Shown here: positions 8,741-16,325 of the stretch, in pieces
Numbering within the stretch: position 1 is the first letter of the stretch
Layout of the letters: every line of letters begins with the position of its first letter
DNA from: Shouchella lonarensis
Lineage (GTDB): Bacteria; Bacillota; Bacilli; Bacillales; Bacillaceae_D
Direction: 5' to 3'
Assembly (NCBI RefSeq): GCF_900096965.1
Contig: NZ_FMYM01000008.1
Span: forward strand, 111,019-175,018
Length of the DNA: 64,000 nucleotides
Program-made: the position numbers and the translations under genes
The notes under the pieces: model-generated
Told to the model about the DNA's origin: nothing
The model's database searches: none
What the model saw: only the letters and a program-made list of their open reading frames with translations

Positions 8741-10156
8741 GTGCGACATTCGACAAAACTAGGGATTGAAGTACTAAATGAGTCAACAGCCCAGTCTTGG
8801 ATTACAAAAGAAACCGAACATTATTTGCGCCGTAAAGGATTATGGAATTATGGTGCTGCATGGACTAAAAAAACAATGCGCGAGCTGGCGCAGGCACAAG
8901 AAAAAAGAGGGTGCATCCCGCTCCTATCATTTGAACAAGTGTTTTTTGCTGTAAAATGTTTTTCTGCTGAACAACTTATTCCATTGATGAATGAATACGC
9001 GCTTACCGTACAATATACAGCTCATATTAAAGACGCGTTAGAATACGCAGTTCAATATCGCCAAGAACATTTGCTTGCACAGTTGCTCGAACTGCATGAA
9101 GATCGTGCTGGCTTGGGCGAATGGATGCTTGTATACCGACTGCTGCTAGCAAGTATGGTGCAAGATTGTTTGAGTGATAAAGACGCGCTTGAGCAAACAA
9201 AGGACATGCACGGACGTGTGACAGAGACAATTTTAAAGGCTCGACTAGCGGTGCATGAAGTTTATTCTTATATAGGGCTAGGATACTATTCTAAAGCAGC
9301 CCTTTTGAAGGAGCAGTTGCCGAAACAGCTTGAAACAGTGGAGGATAGCTTTGTGAAAAGGATCGTCACCGTTATGGCTAATTTTTATATTGCCTATGAC
9401 TTTGTTTATAACGAAGGGGATATCATTCAGGCAGAAAGGTATTTGTACGAATTGGTTATTCCGTATGTCGCAGTAGAGGTGATGTTTCCACCTTGTTATC
9501 ATTTACTTGCAATAGCCGCATTGGTGCGCCAAGACTATATGAGTGTAAAGTATGCGGAACGAGCCATTTCTTATGCAGAAGAGACCAGTTTAGAAGGTTA
9601 TCGTCAACAGTTAATATCGGAGTTCTTGCCATTTGTGCGGAACATGCAGAGAGAAAAGTTTGATTTAAATGGTGTTGTTCCAGAGGAGAGAGTGCATCAA
9701 CATGTTGTTCGAGGAGAGCGAGAAAAGGCACTTCTTCTCGTAAATGAGTTGGAGAGTAATGGTTATACCAGTGAATTCTTAGTATTTTATCAAGCGAAAG
9801 CGATGCAAAGTATAGAACACTTATGTGAAGTGCTTTTAGATCTTTCAAGAAAAGGATGGGCTCATTTACTACCTATTGTAAAACAAGAATTGCTCTATGT
9901 GTATAGAATAAAAGATGATGAGCTGAAACGTGTCCAACAACAATTCCGTTCTTTTAAATGGCAAACGATGCTTTCGCCAAGAGAGTTAGAGGTGTTGGAG
10001 AAGATTCATGAAGGGAGCACGCAGTCTGCAATTGCTAAAGCGTTATATATGTCGCCAAGTACTGTGAAAAAACATGTTAATAGTATTTTAAAGAAAACGG
10101 GCTTGAAACGTAGTAAAGAAGCAGCTGCTGTGGCGAAGAAATTATCACTTTTTTGA
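8741..10156 (+). CDS. AimR/RRNPP-like helical-repeat receptor with C-terminal LuxR-type HTH
   Basis: 471 residues from a GTG whose AGGAGAG site lies 12 bases upstream; a GTG at 8699 is possible but has no ribosome site. Residues 1 to about 400 are all-helical and repeat-like. The order and spacing of elements (EQLIPLMNEYAL, IKDALEYA, a central ETILKARLAVHEVYSYIGL, later KALLLVNELES) resemble the TPR-like fold of AimR, the arbitrium receptor, as I remember it. Residues about 410-471 are a typical LuxR/GerE HTH (LSPRELEVLEKI, then STVKKHVNSILKKTG). Classical RRNPP receptors carry their HTH at the N-terminus, so this arrangement is unusual. The next gene is a paralogue without the HTH, followed by a secreted-peptide gene. 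Inference: a transcription factor controlled by an exported, re-imported peptide. It could alternatively be a MalT-like regulator without ATPase. Confidence 0.65.
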   Translation: MRHSTKLGIEVLNESTAQSWITKETEHYLRRKGLWNYGAAWTKKTMRELAQAQEKRGCIPLLSFEQVFFAVKCFSAEQLIPLMNEYALTVQYTAHIKDALEYAVQYRQEHLLAQLLELHEDRAGLGEWMLVYRLLLASMVQDCLSDKDALEQTKDMHGRVTETILKARLAVHEVYSYIGLGYYSKAALLKEQLPKQLETVEDSFVKRIVTVMANFYIAYDFVYNEGDIIQAERYLYELVIPYVAVEVMFPPCYHLLAIAALVRQDYMSVKYAERAISYAEETSLEGYRQQLISEFLPFVRNMQREKFDLNGVVPEERVHQHVVRGEREKALLLVNELESNGYTSEFLVFYQAKAMQSIEHLCEVLLDLSRKGWAHLLPIVKQELLYVYRIKDDELKRVQQQFRSFKWQTMLSPRELEVLEKIHEGSTQSAIAKALYMSPSTVKKHVNSILKKTGLKRSKEAAAVAKKLSLF

Positions 10157-10519
10157 ATGTGAACGTGCTACAGTAAAACGGTTCTATAAAAAGATTGACC
10201 TTGTCGGAATTTATTTTTTCGTGCTATGCTTTGAATGAAAGTTGTTTACAGGTGGTTATGTGACAAAGTATTTTAGCTAAAAAATGTTTGACATTTTAAT
10301 TTATTCTCCTGTGTAATGTAAACAAGCATGGTCGTTGACGAAGCATACAAGAAGCGAAGACATATCCCTCTTCAGACTACAAAGTTTGACAAAAATCTCA
10401 CCTCTTTCGAAGAAAATGTCGTACGAAAAAGTGCATTTTCAGCAGGAATGATTGTTGATCCTGTCGAAGGTTAAGCAATGAGGGGAGGGATGTTCATTTT
10501 AGAAAGGATGGATGAGCGA
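10157..10519. other. Intergenic leader of the second receptor gene
   Basis: No terminator is evident after the first receptor gene. The last 90 bases resemble the leader of the first receptor gene: both contain a GAAAAAG-type block, then TTTTxAGCAGG, then GTCGAA close to the start. The duplication therefore included upstream sequence. A 48-codon open frame at 10328-10474 has no ribosome site and is not called. Confidence 0.45.
10288..10317 (+). promoter_or_regulatory. Sigma-A type promoter for the second receptor gene
   Basis: TTGACA (10288-10293), 18-base spacer, TGTAAT (10312-10317). The -35 is perfect and the -10 has one mismatch. Confidence 0.55.
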
Positions 10520-11695
10520 ATGATGCTAACTTCAGCACAGCAATTTATTGAAGAATTTACTGAGTCAACAATTAAACACAAGATCACAAAAGGCACAGAA
10601 GGTTATTTACAACGTATTGGCTTGTGGGATCATAAGGAGAAGTGGACAAAAGAAACGATGCGTCACCTTGCACTCACTCGGGAAGAAGGGTATCACGTCC
10701 CTTTGCTAGCATTTGAGCAAGTATTGTTTGTCGTGAAGCGGTTTTCCTCCGAGCGACTTATTCCTTTAATGAATGAATATTCACTTGCGGTGGAAAACAT
10801 CGATCATATTAAAGATGCGCTTGAATATGCCGTTCAATATCGCCAAGAAGACTTACTTGTGCAGCTCCTGGATAGGCATCAAGATCATCCTGATTTGACT
10901 GAATGGGTGCCTGTGTATCAGTTATTGTTGGTGAGTGTTGTTCGCGATTGTACGAGTAGTGAAGAGATCATTGATCAAGCACGGGATTTAGTGGGGCGCG
11001 TTACTGAAACGATTTTGAAGGTACGGCTAGAGGTACATGAAGTCCGTTCATACGTGGAGCTAGGTTATCGATCTAAAACAGCTTATTTGAAGGAGAAGCT
11101 CCCGAAGCAGTTAGAAAGCGTGGAGACTAGCTTTGTGAAAAGTGTCTTGGTGACCATCACTAATTTTTATATCGCCTATGACTTGGTTTATAATGAGGGC
11201 AAATTAATTGAAGCTGAGAAGTATTTACAAGAATCGGTGATTAGTCATGTAGTAGCGGAAACGATGTGTGTGCCTTGTTATCACTTGCTTTCCATAGCGA
11301 CATTGGCACGAAAAGATTATACAAGTGTAGGATATATGCAGCGTGCGCTCTTTTATGCGGAAAGAACAGGGTTAGAAGATTATCGGCAGAAATTGGAAAG
11401 CGAGTATTTACCGTTCGTCCGCAATATGCATGGTGATAAATTTGACTTAGATGGTGTCATTCTTGAAGAGCAAGTACACCAATACGTTGTTCGTCTCCAA
11501 TACAAAAAGGCACTGGAGCTTGTGACTAAACTAGAAGCGGATGGAAATGGTAGTTCATTTTTAACTTTTTATAAAGGAATGGCGCTGCAAGACGTCGGTG
11601 TCTTGGCAGAAGCGATGCACGCATTTGCTAAAGAGGGTCGTTTGTACTTACTTCCGCTCGTAGAAATGGAATTGAAGAAAAATAGCCCATCTTAA
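10520..11695 (+). CDS. AimR/RRNPP-like receptor paralogue lacking the HTH
   Basis: 391 residues, clearly paralogous to the preceding gene along its whole length. Shared stretches include SxERLIPLMNEY, IKDALEYAVQYRQE, GRVTETILKxRLxVHEV, FYIAYDxVYNEG and PFVRNM, but the protein stops with KKNSPS just where the LuxR HTH begins in its neighbour. The start at 10520/10523 is chosen because it aligns with the start of the paralogue and AGAAAGG lies upstream; in-frame ATGs at 10478, 10490 and 10508 are alternatives. Without a DNA-binding domain it may bind the peptide and titrate it, form a heterodimer with the HTH-bearing paralogue, or act on another protein as Rap receptors do. The secreted-peptide gene begins 18 bases downstream, in the same transcript. 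Confidence 0.6.
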   Translation: MMLTSAQQFIEEFTESTIKHKITKGTEGYLQRIGLWDHKEKWTKETMRHLALTREEGYHVPLLAFEQVLFVVKRFSSERLIPLMNEYSLAVENIDHIKDALEYAVQYRQEDLLVQLLDRHQDHPDLTEWVPVYQLLLVSVVRDCTSSEEIIDQARDLVGRVTETILKVRLEVHEVRSYVELGYRSKTAYLKEKLPKQLESVETSFVKSVLVTITNFYIAYDLVYNEGKLIEAEKYLQESVISHVVAETMCVPCYHLLSIATLARKDYTSVGYMQRALFYAERTGLEDYRQKLESEYLPFVRNMHGDKFDLDGVILEEQVHQYVVRLQYKKALELVTKLEADGNGSSFLTFYKGMALQDVGVLAEAMHAFAKEGRLYLLPLVEMELKKNSPS

Positions 11696-11712
11696 AAGGG
11701 GGGAATTGAAAT

Positions 11713-11898
11713 ATGAAGTGTCGGTTGTGTATTATAGCTATGTTTACTTGCGTTACGGCAGTGGTGATCAGTTCTCAAACTTTTGACGTTGCTGAGGATT
11801 TAGGTGCTGTTAGTTTATCTAAAGATATTCAACTAGCAGGTGACGGTCATCCAATTCTTTCTCGCTCATCTCATTCACCTAGTGTAAGTCACACATGA
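11713..11898 (+). CDS. Putative exported signalling peptide precursor (Phr/AimP-like)
   Basis: 61 residues with an AAAGGGGGG ribosome site nine bases before the ATG. The first about 22 residues look like a Sec signal (MKCRLC, then IIAMFTCVTAVVISS). The rest is polar, with an acidic middle and a Ser/His-rich C-terminus ending SHSPSVSHT. The size, export signal and position directly behind a receptor gene, with a terminator ten bases after its stop, match the layout of Phr, NprX and AimP pro-peptides, whose C-terminal 5-10 residues become the pheromone. I cannot identify a known mature motif. The role is inferred from context; it could instead be an unrelated small secreted protein. Confidence 0.55.
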   Translation: MKCRLCIIAMFTCVTAVVISSQTFDVAEDLGAVSLSKDIQLAGDGHPILSRSSHSPSVSHT

Positions 11899-11907
11899 AT
11901 ATCCACT

Positions 11908-11941
11908 ATCTCATTGTCAAATTCGACAGTGGGATTTTTTA
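11908..11941 (+). terminator. Terminator closing the receptor-peptide unit
   Basis: Eleven-base stem ATCTCATTGTC/GACAGTGGGAT with a six-base loop, followed directly by T6. Confidence 0.8.
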
Positions 11942-12067
11942 TCGTTAGTCAGCACAAAAAACAGGAAGATAACGACATAAAATGTGTATTCGTAGCGTAA
12001 CCGAAAATCATCTGCCATAAAACGGACATCAAACGGCCTCACCTTCCTGTGCCCTATATGCTGTATA

Positions 12068-12076
12068 TGTTATAAT
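12068..12076 (+). promoter_or_regulatory. Extended -10 promoter of the EIIA gene
   Basis: TGTTATAAT: TGn followed by a perfect TATAAT. No good -35 is present, as is tolerated with an extended -10. Confidence 0.6.
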
Positions 12077-12117
12077 AGAAAAGTTTCCATATACATGCGC
12101 AACGAGGGGTGTTGAGA

Positions 12118-12597
12118 TTGTTTAAAAAGTGGTTTAAAAAAGAAGAAACAATTGTTTCGCCATTGAACGGGGCAGCAGTCGCGATAGAAAGTGTGCCTGA
12201 TCCGACATTTGCGGAGAAGATGGTTGGTGATGGGCTAGCGGTTGAACCGACAGATGGTCAGGTTGTGGCACCTGTTGCTGGGAAGGTTGTACAAATCTTC
12301 CCGACGAATCATGCATTCGGTATTGAGACAGCCATTGGTGCAGAAATATTAATCCACATTGGCTTAGAGACCGTTGGGATGAAAGGGGAAAGGTTTACAG
12401 CGCGGGTAAAAGAAGGGGATACCGTGAAACCAGGTGACGTCATCATTGAGTTTGACCTTTCGCTTGTAAAGGAGAAAGCGGCTCATACTGTCACACCGAT
12501 TGTTGTGACAAATGCGGATCAATTTGCGATTGAAAAGCAGCCCATTGGTGATGTGGTTGCTGGAAAAACGCCTTTGTTTACACTCATATCGCGTTAA
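12118..12597 (+). CDS. PTS glucose-family EIIA component
   Basis: A 159-residue stand-alone EIIA-Glc (Crr/YpqE type). The domain has the DGQVVAPVAGKV beta-sandwich signature, the NHAFGIET motif carrying one active-site His, and the phosphorylated His in ILIHIGLETV. It takes phosphate from HPr and passes it to an EIIB domain for sugar uptake, in the cytoplasm at the membrane. No EIIB or EIIC gene is adjacent, so it must serve transporters encoded elsewhere. The TTG at 12118 is chosen because AGGGG is eight bases upstream; in-frame GTG and TTG codons at 12109 and 12112 overlap that site. It has its own extended -10 promoter and a terminator. Confidence 0.88.
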   Translation: MFKKWFKKEETIVSPLNGAAVAIESVPDPTFAEKMVGDGLAVEPTDGQVVAPVAGKVVQIFPTNHAFGIETAIGAEILIHIGLETVGMKGERFTARVKEGDTVKPGDVIIEFDLSLVKEKAAHTVTPIVVTNADQFAIEKQPIGDVVAGKTPLFTLISR

Positions 12598-12604
12598 CGG
12601 GAAA

Positions 12605-12648
12605 ATCCCCTTTTTTCGCGATAGGCAGAAAGAAGGGGATCACTTTTT
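12605..12648. terminator. Terminator between convergent EIIA and uppP genes
   Basis: ATCCCCTT and AAGGGGAT arms with a 20-base loop, with T runs on the plus side and a shorter one on the minus side. It may serve both genes. Confidence 0.7.
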
Positions 12649-12652
12649 ACAA

Positions 12653-13486
12653 CTACATATGATCAATGGTGAGGCTATCGCGAAATAAAAAGACAAGCGT
12701 AGCGATCACGAAGCAATAGAGAGCAAAATAGACAAGCTTGCTTCGTTGGATGAGGCTGATAAAGAAGACGATGCCAAGCCAGGAAGCAATGAATGTGATG
12801 ACAAACGCGGCGGATAATTCGAGTAATCCGGTCTGCGCAAGTAAAGCGTCTGAACGAAGGTCTTTAATGGCCAGTACAGAAGAACCGAGAATGACCGGAA
12901 TTGAAAGTAAGAAAGAGAAACGTACAGCTGTTTCTTTTGATAAGCCGGCAAAAACCCCAGCAATGAGCGTCGTCCCTGAGCGTGAAAGACCCGGAATCAG
13001 TGCGAGGCATTGGGCAAGTCCAATGAAAATGCCATCCCACATGGTCAGTTCCCGTTCAGTCCGGTGACCATGTCGAACAACACGTTCGATAAGGATTAAA
13101 AATATCCCTGTAACGGCAAGTGAGATGGCAATAAACGTAGGTGTTTTAAGTGTTGCGCTAATATAGTCTTTAAAAAGAATACCAGCGATACCCGTAATTG
13201 CAGTGGCGGTAATTAAGTAGAGTGCAAAGTAAAACATCGTCCGGTTTTCAGAGGAACGATTCGTGAAATATGCGAAGAAACCGCGTATAATGTTAAAAAG
13301 GTCCTGTCTATAATAAAGCATCACTGCAAGCACAGAAGCCAAGTGCAGCAAGATTTCGAAGCTAAAGCCATCAAATGACATATCAAACATAGACTGAACA
13401 ATGATTAAGTGAGCGGAGCTTGAAATAGGTAAAAACTCTGTAATGCCTTGTACAAGCCCAAGAATAATCGCTTCTAGTAAGTTCAT
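12653..13486 (-). CDS. uppP: Undecaprenyl-diphosphatase UppP (BacA)
   Basis: A 277-residue polytopic membrane enzyme. It removes a phosphate from undecaprenyl diphosphate so that the lipid carrier can be reused for peptidoglycan and teichoic acid synthesis; raised dosage gives bacitracin tolerance. The family motifs GITEFLPISSSAHL near the N-terminus and PGLSRSGTT near residue 170 are intact and contain the catalytic Glu, Ser and Arg. The ATG at 13486 is preferred over one seven codons upstream because AAAGGAA lies correctly in front of it. It faces the EIIA gene convergently and shares its terminator. It appears monocistronic. Confidence 0.95.
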   Translation of the reverse strand: MNLLEAIILGLVQGITEFLPISSSAHLIIVQSMFDMSFDGFSFEILLHLASVLAVMLYYRQDLFNIIRGFFAYFTNRSSENRTMFYFALYLITATAITGIAGILFKDYISATLKTPTFIAISLAVTGIFLILIERVVRHGHRTERELTMWDGIFIGLAQCLALIPGLSRSGTTLIAGVFAGLSKETAVRFSFLLSIPVILGSSVLAIKDLRSDALLAQTGLLELSAAFVITFIASWLGIVFFISLIQRSKLVYFALYCFVIATLVFLFRDSLTIDHM

Positions 13487-13580
13487 ATGAAGTTCCTTTC
13501 TGATCATGTATTTTAAGTGAATACCTAGGACGCTTTATTCATTCTAGCAAACTTTGAGCGAGACGAAAAGAGGGAACATC

Positions 13581-14096
13581 ATGAGGTGGATAAAAATTGC
13601 AATTGTAGTACTCATCGTGGGTGTGGGCATACTGTTTTTTATTTTAAATCTGAACACAGAAGACCACCCGATTGGTGTTGGTGACAAAATGCCAGATATG
13701 AAGTTACCAATCTACGGAGAGGGTGAGCGTGGTTTACAAGACTATAAAGGCGATCTCGTGGTGCTAAATGTGTGGGCTTCGTGGTGTGAACCGTGTGTAA
13801 GAGAAATGCCAGCGCTAATGGAAGTGGCAGATCATTTTGAAGATGAGCCTGTCTCAGTCGTCACGGTAAATATGCAGGCGCGTGAGGTCCAGGCTCAAGA
13901 TGCGCTTGACTTTATCGACGAACAACAACTTACATTGCCTGTCTTGTTAGATGCGGAAGGTCATTTTTTAGCGCGTGTACAAGTGTCGGTGCTGCCAACG
14001 ACGTACATAATGGATGAAAATTTTGTTGTTGTTGAAATGATTCGTGGCGAAGTGACCCGTGACTGGCTCATCGAAAAGATTGAAGTCCATTTATAA
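13581..14096 (+). CDS. Membrane-anchored TlpA/ResA-like thiol-disulfide oxidoreductase
   Basis: 171 residues with an N-terminal signal-anchor helix (about residues 5-24) and an extracytoplasmic thioredoxin-fold domain. The redox motif is WASWCEPC, and the cis-proline loop is VLPTTYI. Relatives such as ResA reduce disulfides on the outer face of the membrane, for example in apocytochrome c maturation or spore cortex formation (StoA). Its place next to sporulation genes makes a spore role possible but unproven. The ATG at 13581 has AGAGGGAA upstream; an in-frame TTG at 13554 does not. The gene converges with the mciZ homologue, and the stops lie only eight bases apart. Confidence 0.85.
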   Translation: MRWIKIAIVVLIVGVGILFFILNLNTEDHPIGVGDKMPDMKLPIYGEGERGLQDYKGDLVVLNVWASWCEPCVREMPALMEVADHFEDEPVSVVTVNMQAREVQAQDALDFIDEQQLTLPVLLDAEGHFLARVQVSVLPTTYIMDENFVVVEMIRGEVTRDWLIEKIEVHL

Positions 14097-14104
14097 GTAA
14101 GGAC

Positions 14105-14293
14105 TTACTTACCTCGGTTGCTTTTTGTATGAATGAGTGTGAGTGTAGGTCTACTGGGATTTTTTTTGTGGGTCATGGCATCGTGCCAGTCACGAACCGT
14201 CGGATATAATTGGGCGGCTTGTTTCAGCTTTGCGAGCACTTCCCACTTCTTACCTGCGATAATGATGCGTTCGTCACAATAATAAATATGCAT
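14105..14293 (-). CDS. mciZ: MciZ-like FtsZ inhibitor peptide with C-terminal extension
   Basis: 62 residues. Its first 38 or so follow the pattern of B. subtilis MciZ (40 residues): a hydrophobic strand ERIIIAGKKWEV, then a basic helix LAKLK, then VRDWHD, matching GVVLVGKAWEI, RAKLK and VKDW as I recall them. MciZ is made in the mother cell during sporulation and blocks FtsZ polymerisation by capping filaments. The gene sits next to nudF, its remembered location in B. subtilis. An AAGGAG site lies eight bases before the ATG. Unusual is an additional tail of more than 20 residues, rich in K, R, T and S. It may be tolerated or add a new contact. Confidence 0.75.
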   Translation of the reverse strand: MHIYYCDERIIIAGKKWEVLAKLKQAAQLYPTVRDWHDAMTHKKNPSRPTLTLIHTKSNRGK

Positions 14294-14381
14294 GGATTTG
14301 CTCCTTTTTCTTTTTAAGATGTGTCCTATGTGATACACTTTTATGCATTGAGAATGAGAGACATGCGTGGAGGGATGGAAA

Positions 14382-14933
14382 ATGGATTCATTTTATGAGA
14401 AAACATTGCAGACAAAAACACTTTACGAAGGGAAGGTGATTCAAGTAGACATTGAGGAAGTAGCACTTCCTAATGGAAAAACATCAACGCGCGAGTTGGT
14501 TCGTCACCCCGGTGCGGTTGCAGTTATTGTGTATACCGATGAGGATAAGCTCGTCCTTGTGGAGCAGTACCGGAAGGCGCTTGAAAAAACATTGATAGAG
14601 ATTCCAGCTGGAAAAATGGAGAAAGGCGAAGCGCCGCTTCATACAGCGGAACGCGAGTTGGTGGAAGAGACAGGATATACAGCAGACGCGCTTGAGTACA
14701 TTGGTTCTTTTTACACGTCACCGGGATTTGCAGATGAGTGTGTGTATTTGTATGAGGCACAAGGGGTTGTCAAAGGTGAACAAAATTTGGATGAAGATGA
14801 ATTTGTCAACGTGATTGAGGTGACACTTGAGGAAGCAGAAGTGCTGATGGCTAAAGAAAAGATTCATGATGCAAAGACGTGTTACGCGGTGCAATATTTA
14901 AAAATGAAACAGATGCAACATCGCTTGACGTGA
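14382..14933 (+). CDS. nudF: ADP-ribose pyrophosphatase (Nudix hydrolase)
   Basis: 183 residues. The Nudix box is visible as G-K-M-E-K-G-E followed by AERELVEETGY, with the catalytic glutamates in REL-x-EE-x-G. The enzyme splits ADP-ribose into AMP and ribose 5-phosphate in the cytoplasm, clearing reactive free ADP-ribose. The ATG at 14382 follows GGAGGGATGGAA; an upstream in-frame GTG overlaps that ribosome site. The order nudF, spoIIM, fur, yqzK, xerD matches the B. subtilis yqk region, which supports the assignment. Confidence 0.92.
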   Translation: MDSFYEKTLQTKTLYEGKVIQVDIEEVALPNGKTSTRELVRHPGAVAVIVYTDEDKLVLVEQYRKALEKTLIEIPAGKMEKGEAPLHTAERELVEETGYTADALEYIGSFYTSPGFADECVYLYEAQGVVKGEQNLDEDEFVNVIEVTLEEAEVLMAKEKIHDAKTCYAVQYLKMKQMQHRLT

Positions 14934-15004
14934 TCGGCTAATTTTTTTGTTCATAGGTTTGTCCTTCTCTGCATATTAGTGAAAGAAGTGAGGGGGACAA
15001 GCCG

Positions 15005-15646
15005 ATGAGCACAAGTCGCATTTATGACGCTATAACCAGTCATGTACTAGAACATCGATCCATTTATTTTTTCACAGCGACACTCTTCCTAATTGGTGTC
15101 ATCGTTGGCGCTGTCATCGTCAACAGTTTGAGCTTGAGTCAAAGACATGATTTATTTACGTACGTTAGTCAGTTTTTTCATGAAATGAACAAAGGCTACA
15201 TTGATGTATCTTCAAGTGATCTGTTTGTGCACAGCTTTATGCATTATGGGAAGTATTTTGGTTTCTTATGGGTATTAGGTGTTTCACTCATTGGGTTGCC
15301 AGTCATCTTTGTGTTGTTATTTGCCAAAGGGGTTGTCGTTGGCTTTACAGTAGGTTTCCTCGTCAACCAGATGGGAGCGCAAGGGTTTTTACTATCTTTT
15401 GTATCTGTGTTGCCACAAAATATTATTTTAGTGCCGGCATTCATTGTTGTAAGTACAGTTAGTGCGGCATTTTGCATACGTTTAATGAGACAAACGATTG
15501 GAAAAGTTGAAAGTGAACCATTTTTCCCTCATTTCCTTCGCTACACGATGTTGGTATTAACCGTAGGGGCATTTGTAACAGTGGCGTCGTTCTTTGAAGC
15601 GTACGTTTCTCCTGTATTGATGAGAGCGGTAGTGACGTCATTTTGA
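15005..15646 (+). CDS. spoIIM: Stage II sporulation protein M
   Basis: 213 residues with about five membrane segments, typical of SpoIIM (DUF95). The G-x-P-V-I-F-V-L-L-F-A-K-G and VSVLPQNIILVPAF stretches are characteristic. With SpoIID and SpoIIP it forms the DMP complex that degrades and remodels septal peptidoglycan so that the mother cell can engulf the forespore. It is made in the mother cell under sigma-E in B. subtilis. A TCATA...CATATTAG pair about 30 bases upstream is only a weak sigma-E-like match. The ribosome site GAGGGGGACA precedes the ATG. It is flanked by nudF and fur as in related genomes. Confidence 0.93.
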   Translation: MSTSRIYDAITSHVLEHRSIYFFTATLFLIGVIVGAVIVNSLSLSQRHDLFTYVSQFFHEMNKGYIDVSSSDLFVHSFMHYGKYFGFLWVLGVSLIGLPVIFVLLFAKGVVVGFTVGFLVNQMGAQGFLLSFVSVLPQNIILVPAFIVVSTVSAAFCIRLMRQTIGKVESEPFFPHFLRYTMLVLTVGAFVTVASFFEAYVSPVLMRAVVTSF

Positions 15647-15664
15647 CAGCGAATGGCGATGTAA

Positions 15665-15682
15665 TTGATAATGATTATTAAT
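15665..15682. promoter_or_regulatory. Fur box upstream of fur
   Basis: TTGATAATGATTATTAAT is very close to the TGATAATNATTATCA core. It abuts the -35 of the fur promoter, which implies autoregulation. Confidence 0.8.
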
Positions 15683-15710
15683 TGACAGTTGTTATTATCA
15701 AGTTTATAAT
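15682..15710 (+). promoter_or_regulatory. Sigma-A promoter of fur
   Basis: TTGACA (15682-15687), 17-base spacer, TATAAT (15705-15710): a full consensus promoter. Confidence 0.85.
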
Positions 15711-15746
15711 GAGGGGTAGCTTCGCTCGACAGGTAGGGGGAGTTGG

Positions 15747-16232
15747 ATGAAAAATCGTTTGGACAGCATAAAAAAGCAGCTACATGCCCAAAGTTATAAA
15801 CTTACGCCCCAACGTGAGGCGACGGTATTGGTGTTGCTTGAACATGAATCCGCCCATTTGAGCGCAGAAGATGTGTATCTTCTCGTCAAAGAAAAAGCAC
15901 CCGAAATTGGCTTGGCGACCGTCTATCGGACACTCGAATTATTAACAGAACTTGAAGTGGTTGATAAGATTAATTTTGGTGATGGTGTTTCGCGTTTTGA
16001 TTTGCGTAAAGAAGGCGCCAGTCATTCCCATCATCATCTCGTTTGTATCGAATGTGGCGCAGTTGATGAGATTCAAGAAGATTTGTTAGGTGATGTTGAA
16101 GCAGTGATTGAAAACAAGTATCGGTTCAGTGTGAAAGACCATCGTCTCACTTTCCATGGCATTTGTCACCGGCATAGTGAGAAAGAAGGTGCGACTGAAC
16201 AAAATGAAGAGAATGAACAAATGCAAGTATAG
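15747..16232 (+). CDS. fur: Ferric uptake regulator Fur
   Basis: 161 residues, with the winged-helix domain (YKLTPQRE, then GLATVYRTLELL) followed by the dimerisation/metal domain. SHSHHHLVCIECG carries regulatory His residues and the first structural zinc pair, Cys100 and Cys103. The second pair reads GICHRHS: Cys140 is present, but the usual fourth Cys is His143 (B. subtilis has CHRC). A CCCH zinc site is chemically plausible. The C-terminus adds an acidic tail (TEQNEENEQMQV). Fur represses siderophore and iron transport genes when iron is sufficient. A Fur box beside its consensus promoter indicates autoregulation. A terminator follows immediately. Confidence 0.95.
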   Translation: MKNRLDSIKKQLHAQSYKLTPQREATVLVLLEHESAHLSAEDVYLLVKEKAPEIGLATVYRTLELLTELEVVDKINFGDGVSRFDLRKEGASHSHHHLVCIECGAVDEIQEDLLGDVEAVIENKYRFSVKDHRLTFHGICHRHSEKEGATEQNEENEQMQV

Positions 16233-16264
16233 ACCGTTCTTACGTGGGTAGGGGCGGTTTTTTG
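16233..16264 (+). terminator. Terminator after fur
   Basis: Eleven-pair stem ACCGTTCTTAC/GTAGGGGCGGT including several G-U pairs, four-base loop, then T6. Confidence 0.65.
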
Positions 16265-16325
16265 ATGTATAAAAATACAGCAAGCGGACATAGGTTAGAA
16301 AGAGGATACAAAAGGAGGCATCATC

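Noticed and set aside
10328..10474. 48-codon open frame upstream of the second receptor gene
   Set aside because: No ribosome site, no signal peptide, and it lies in duplicated leader sequence.
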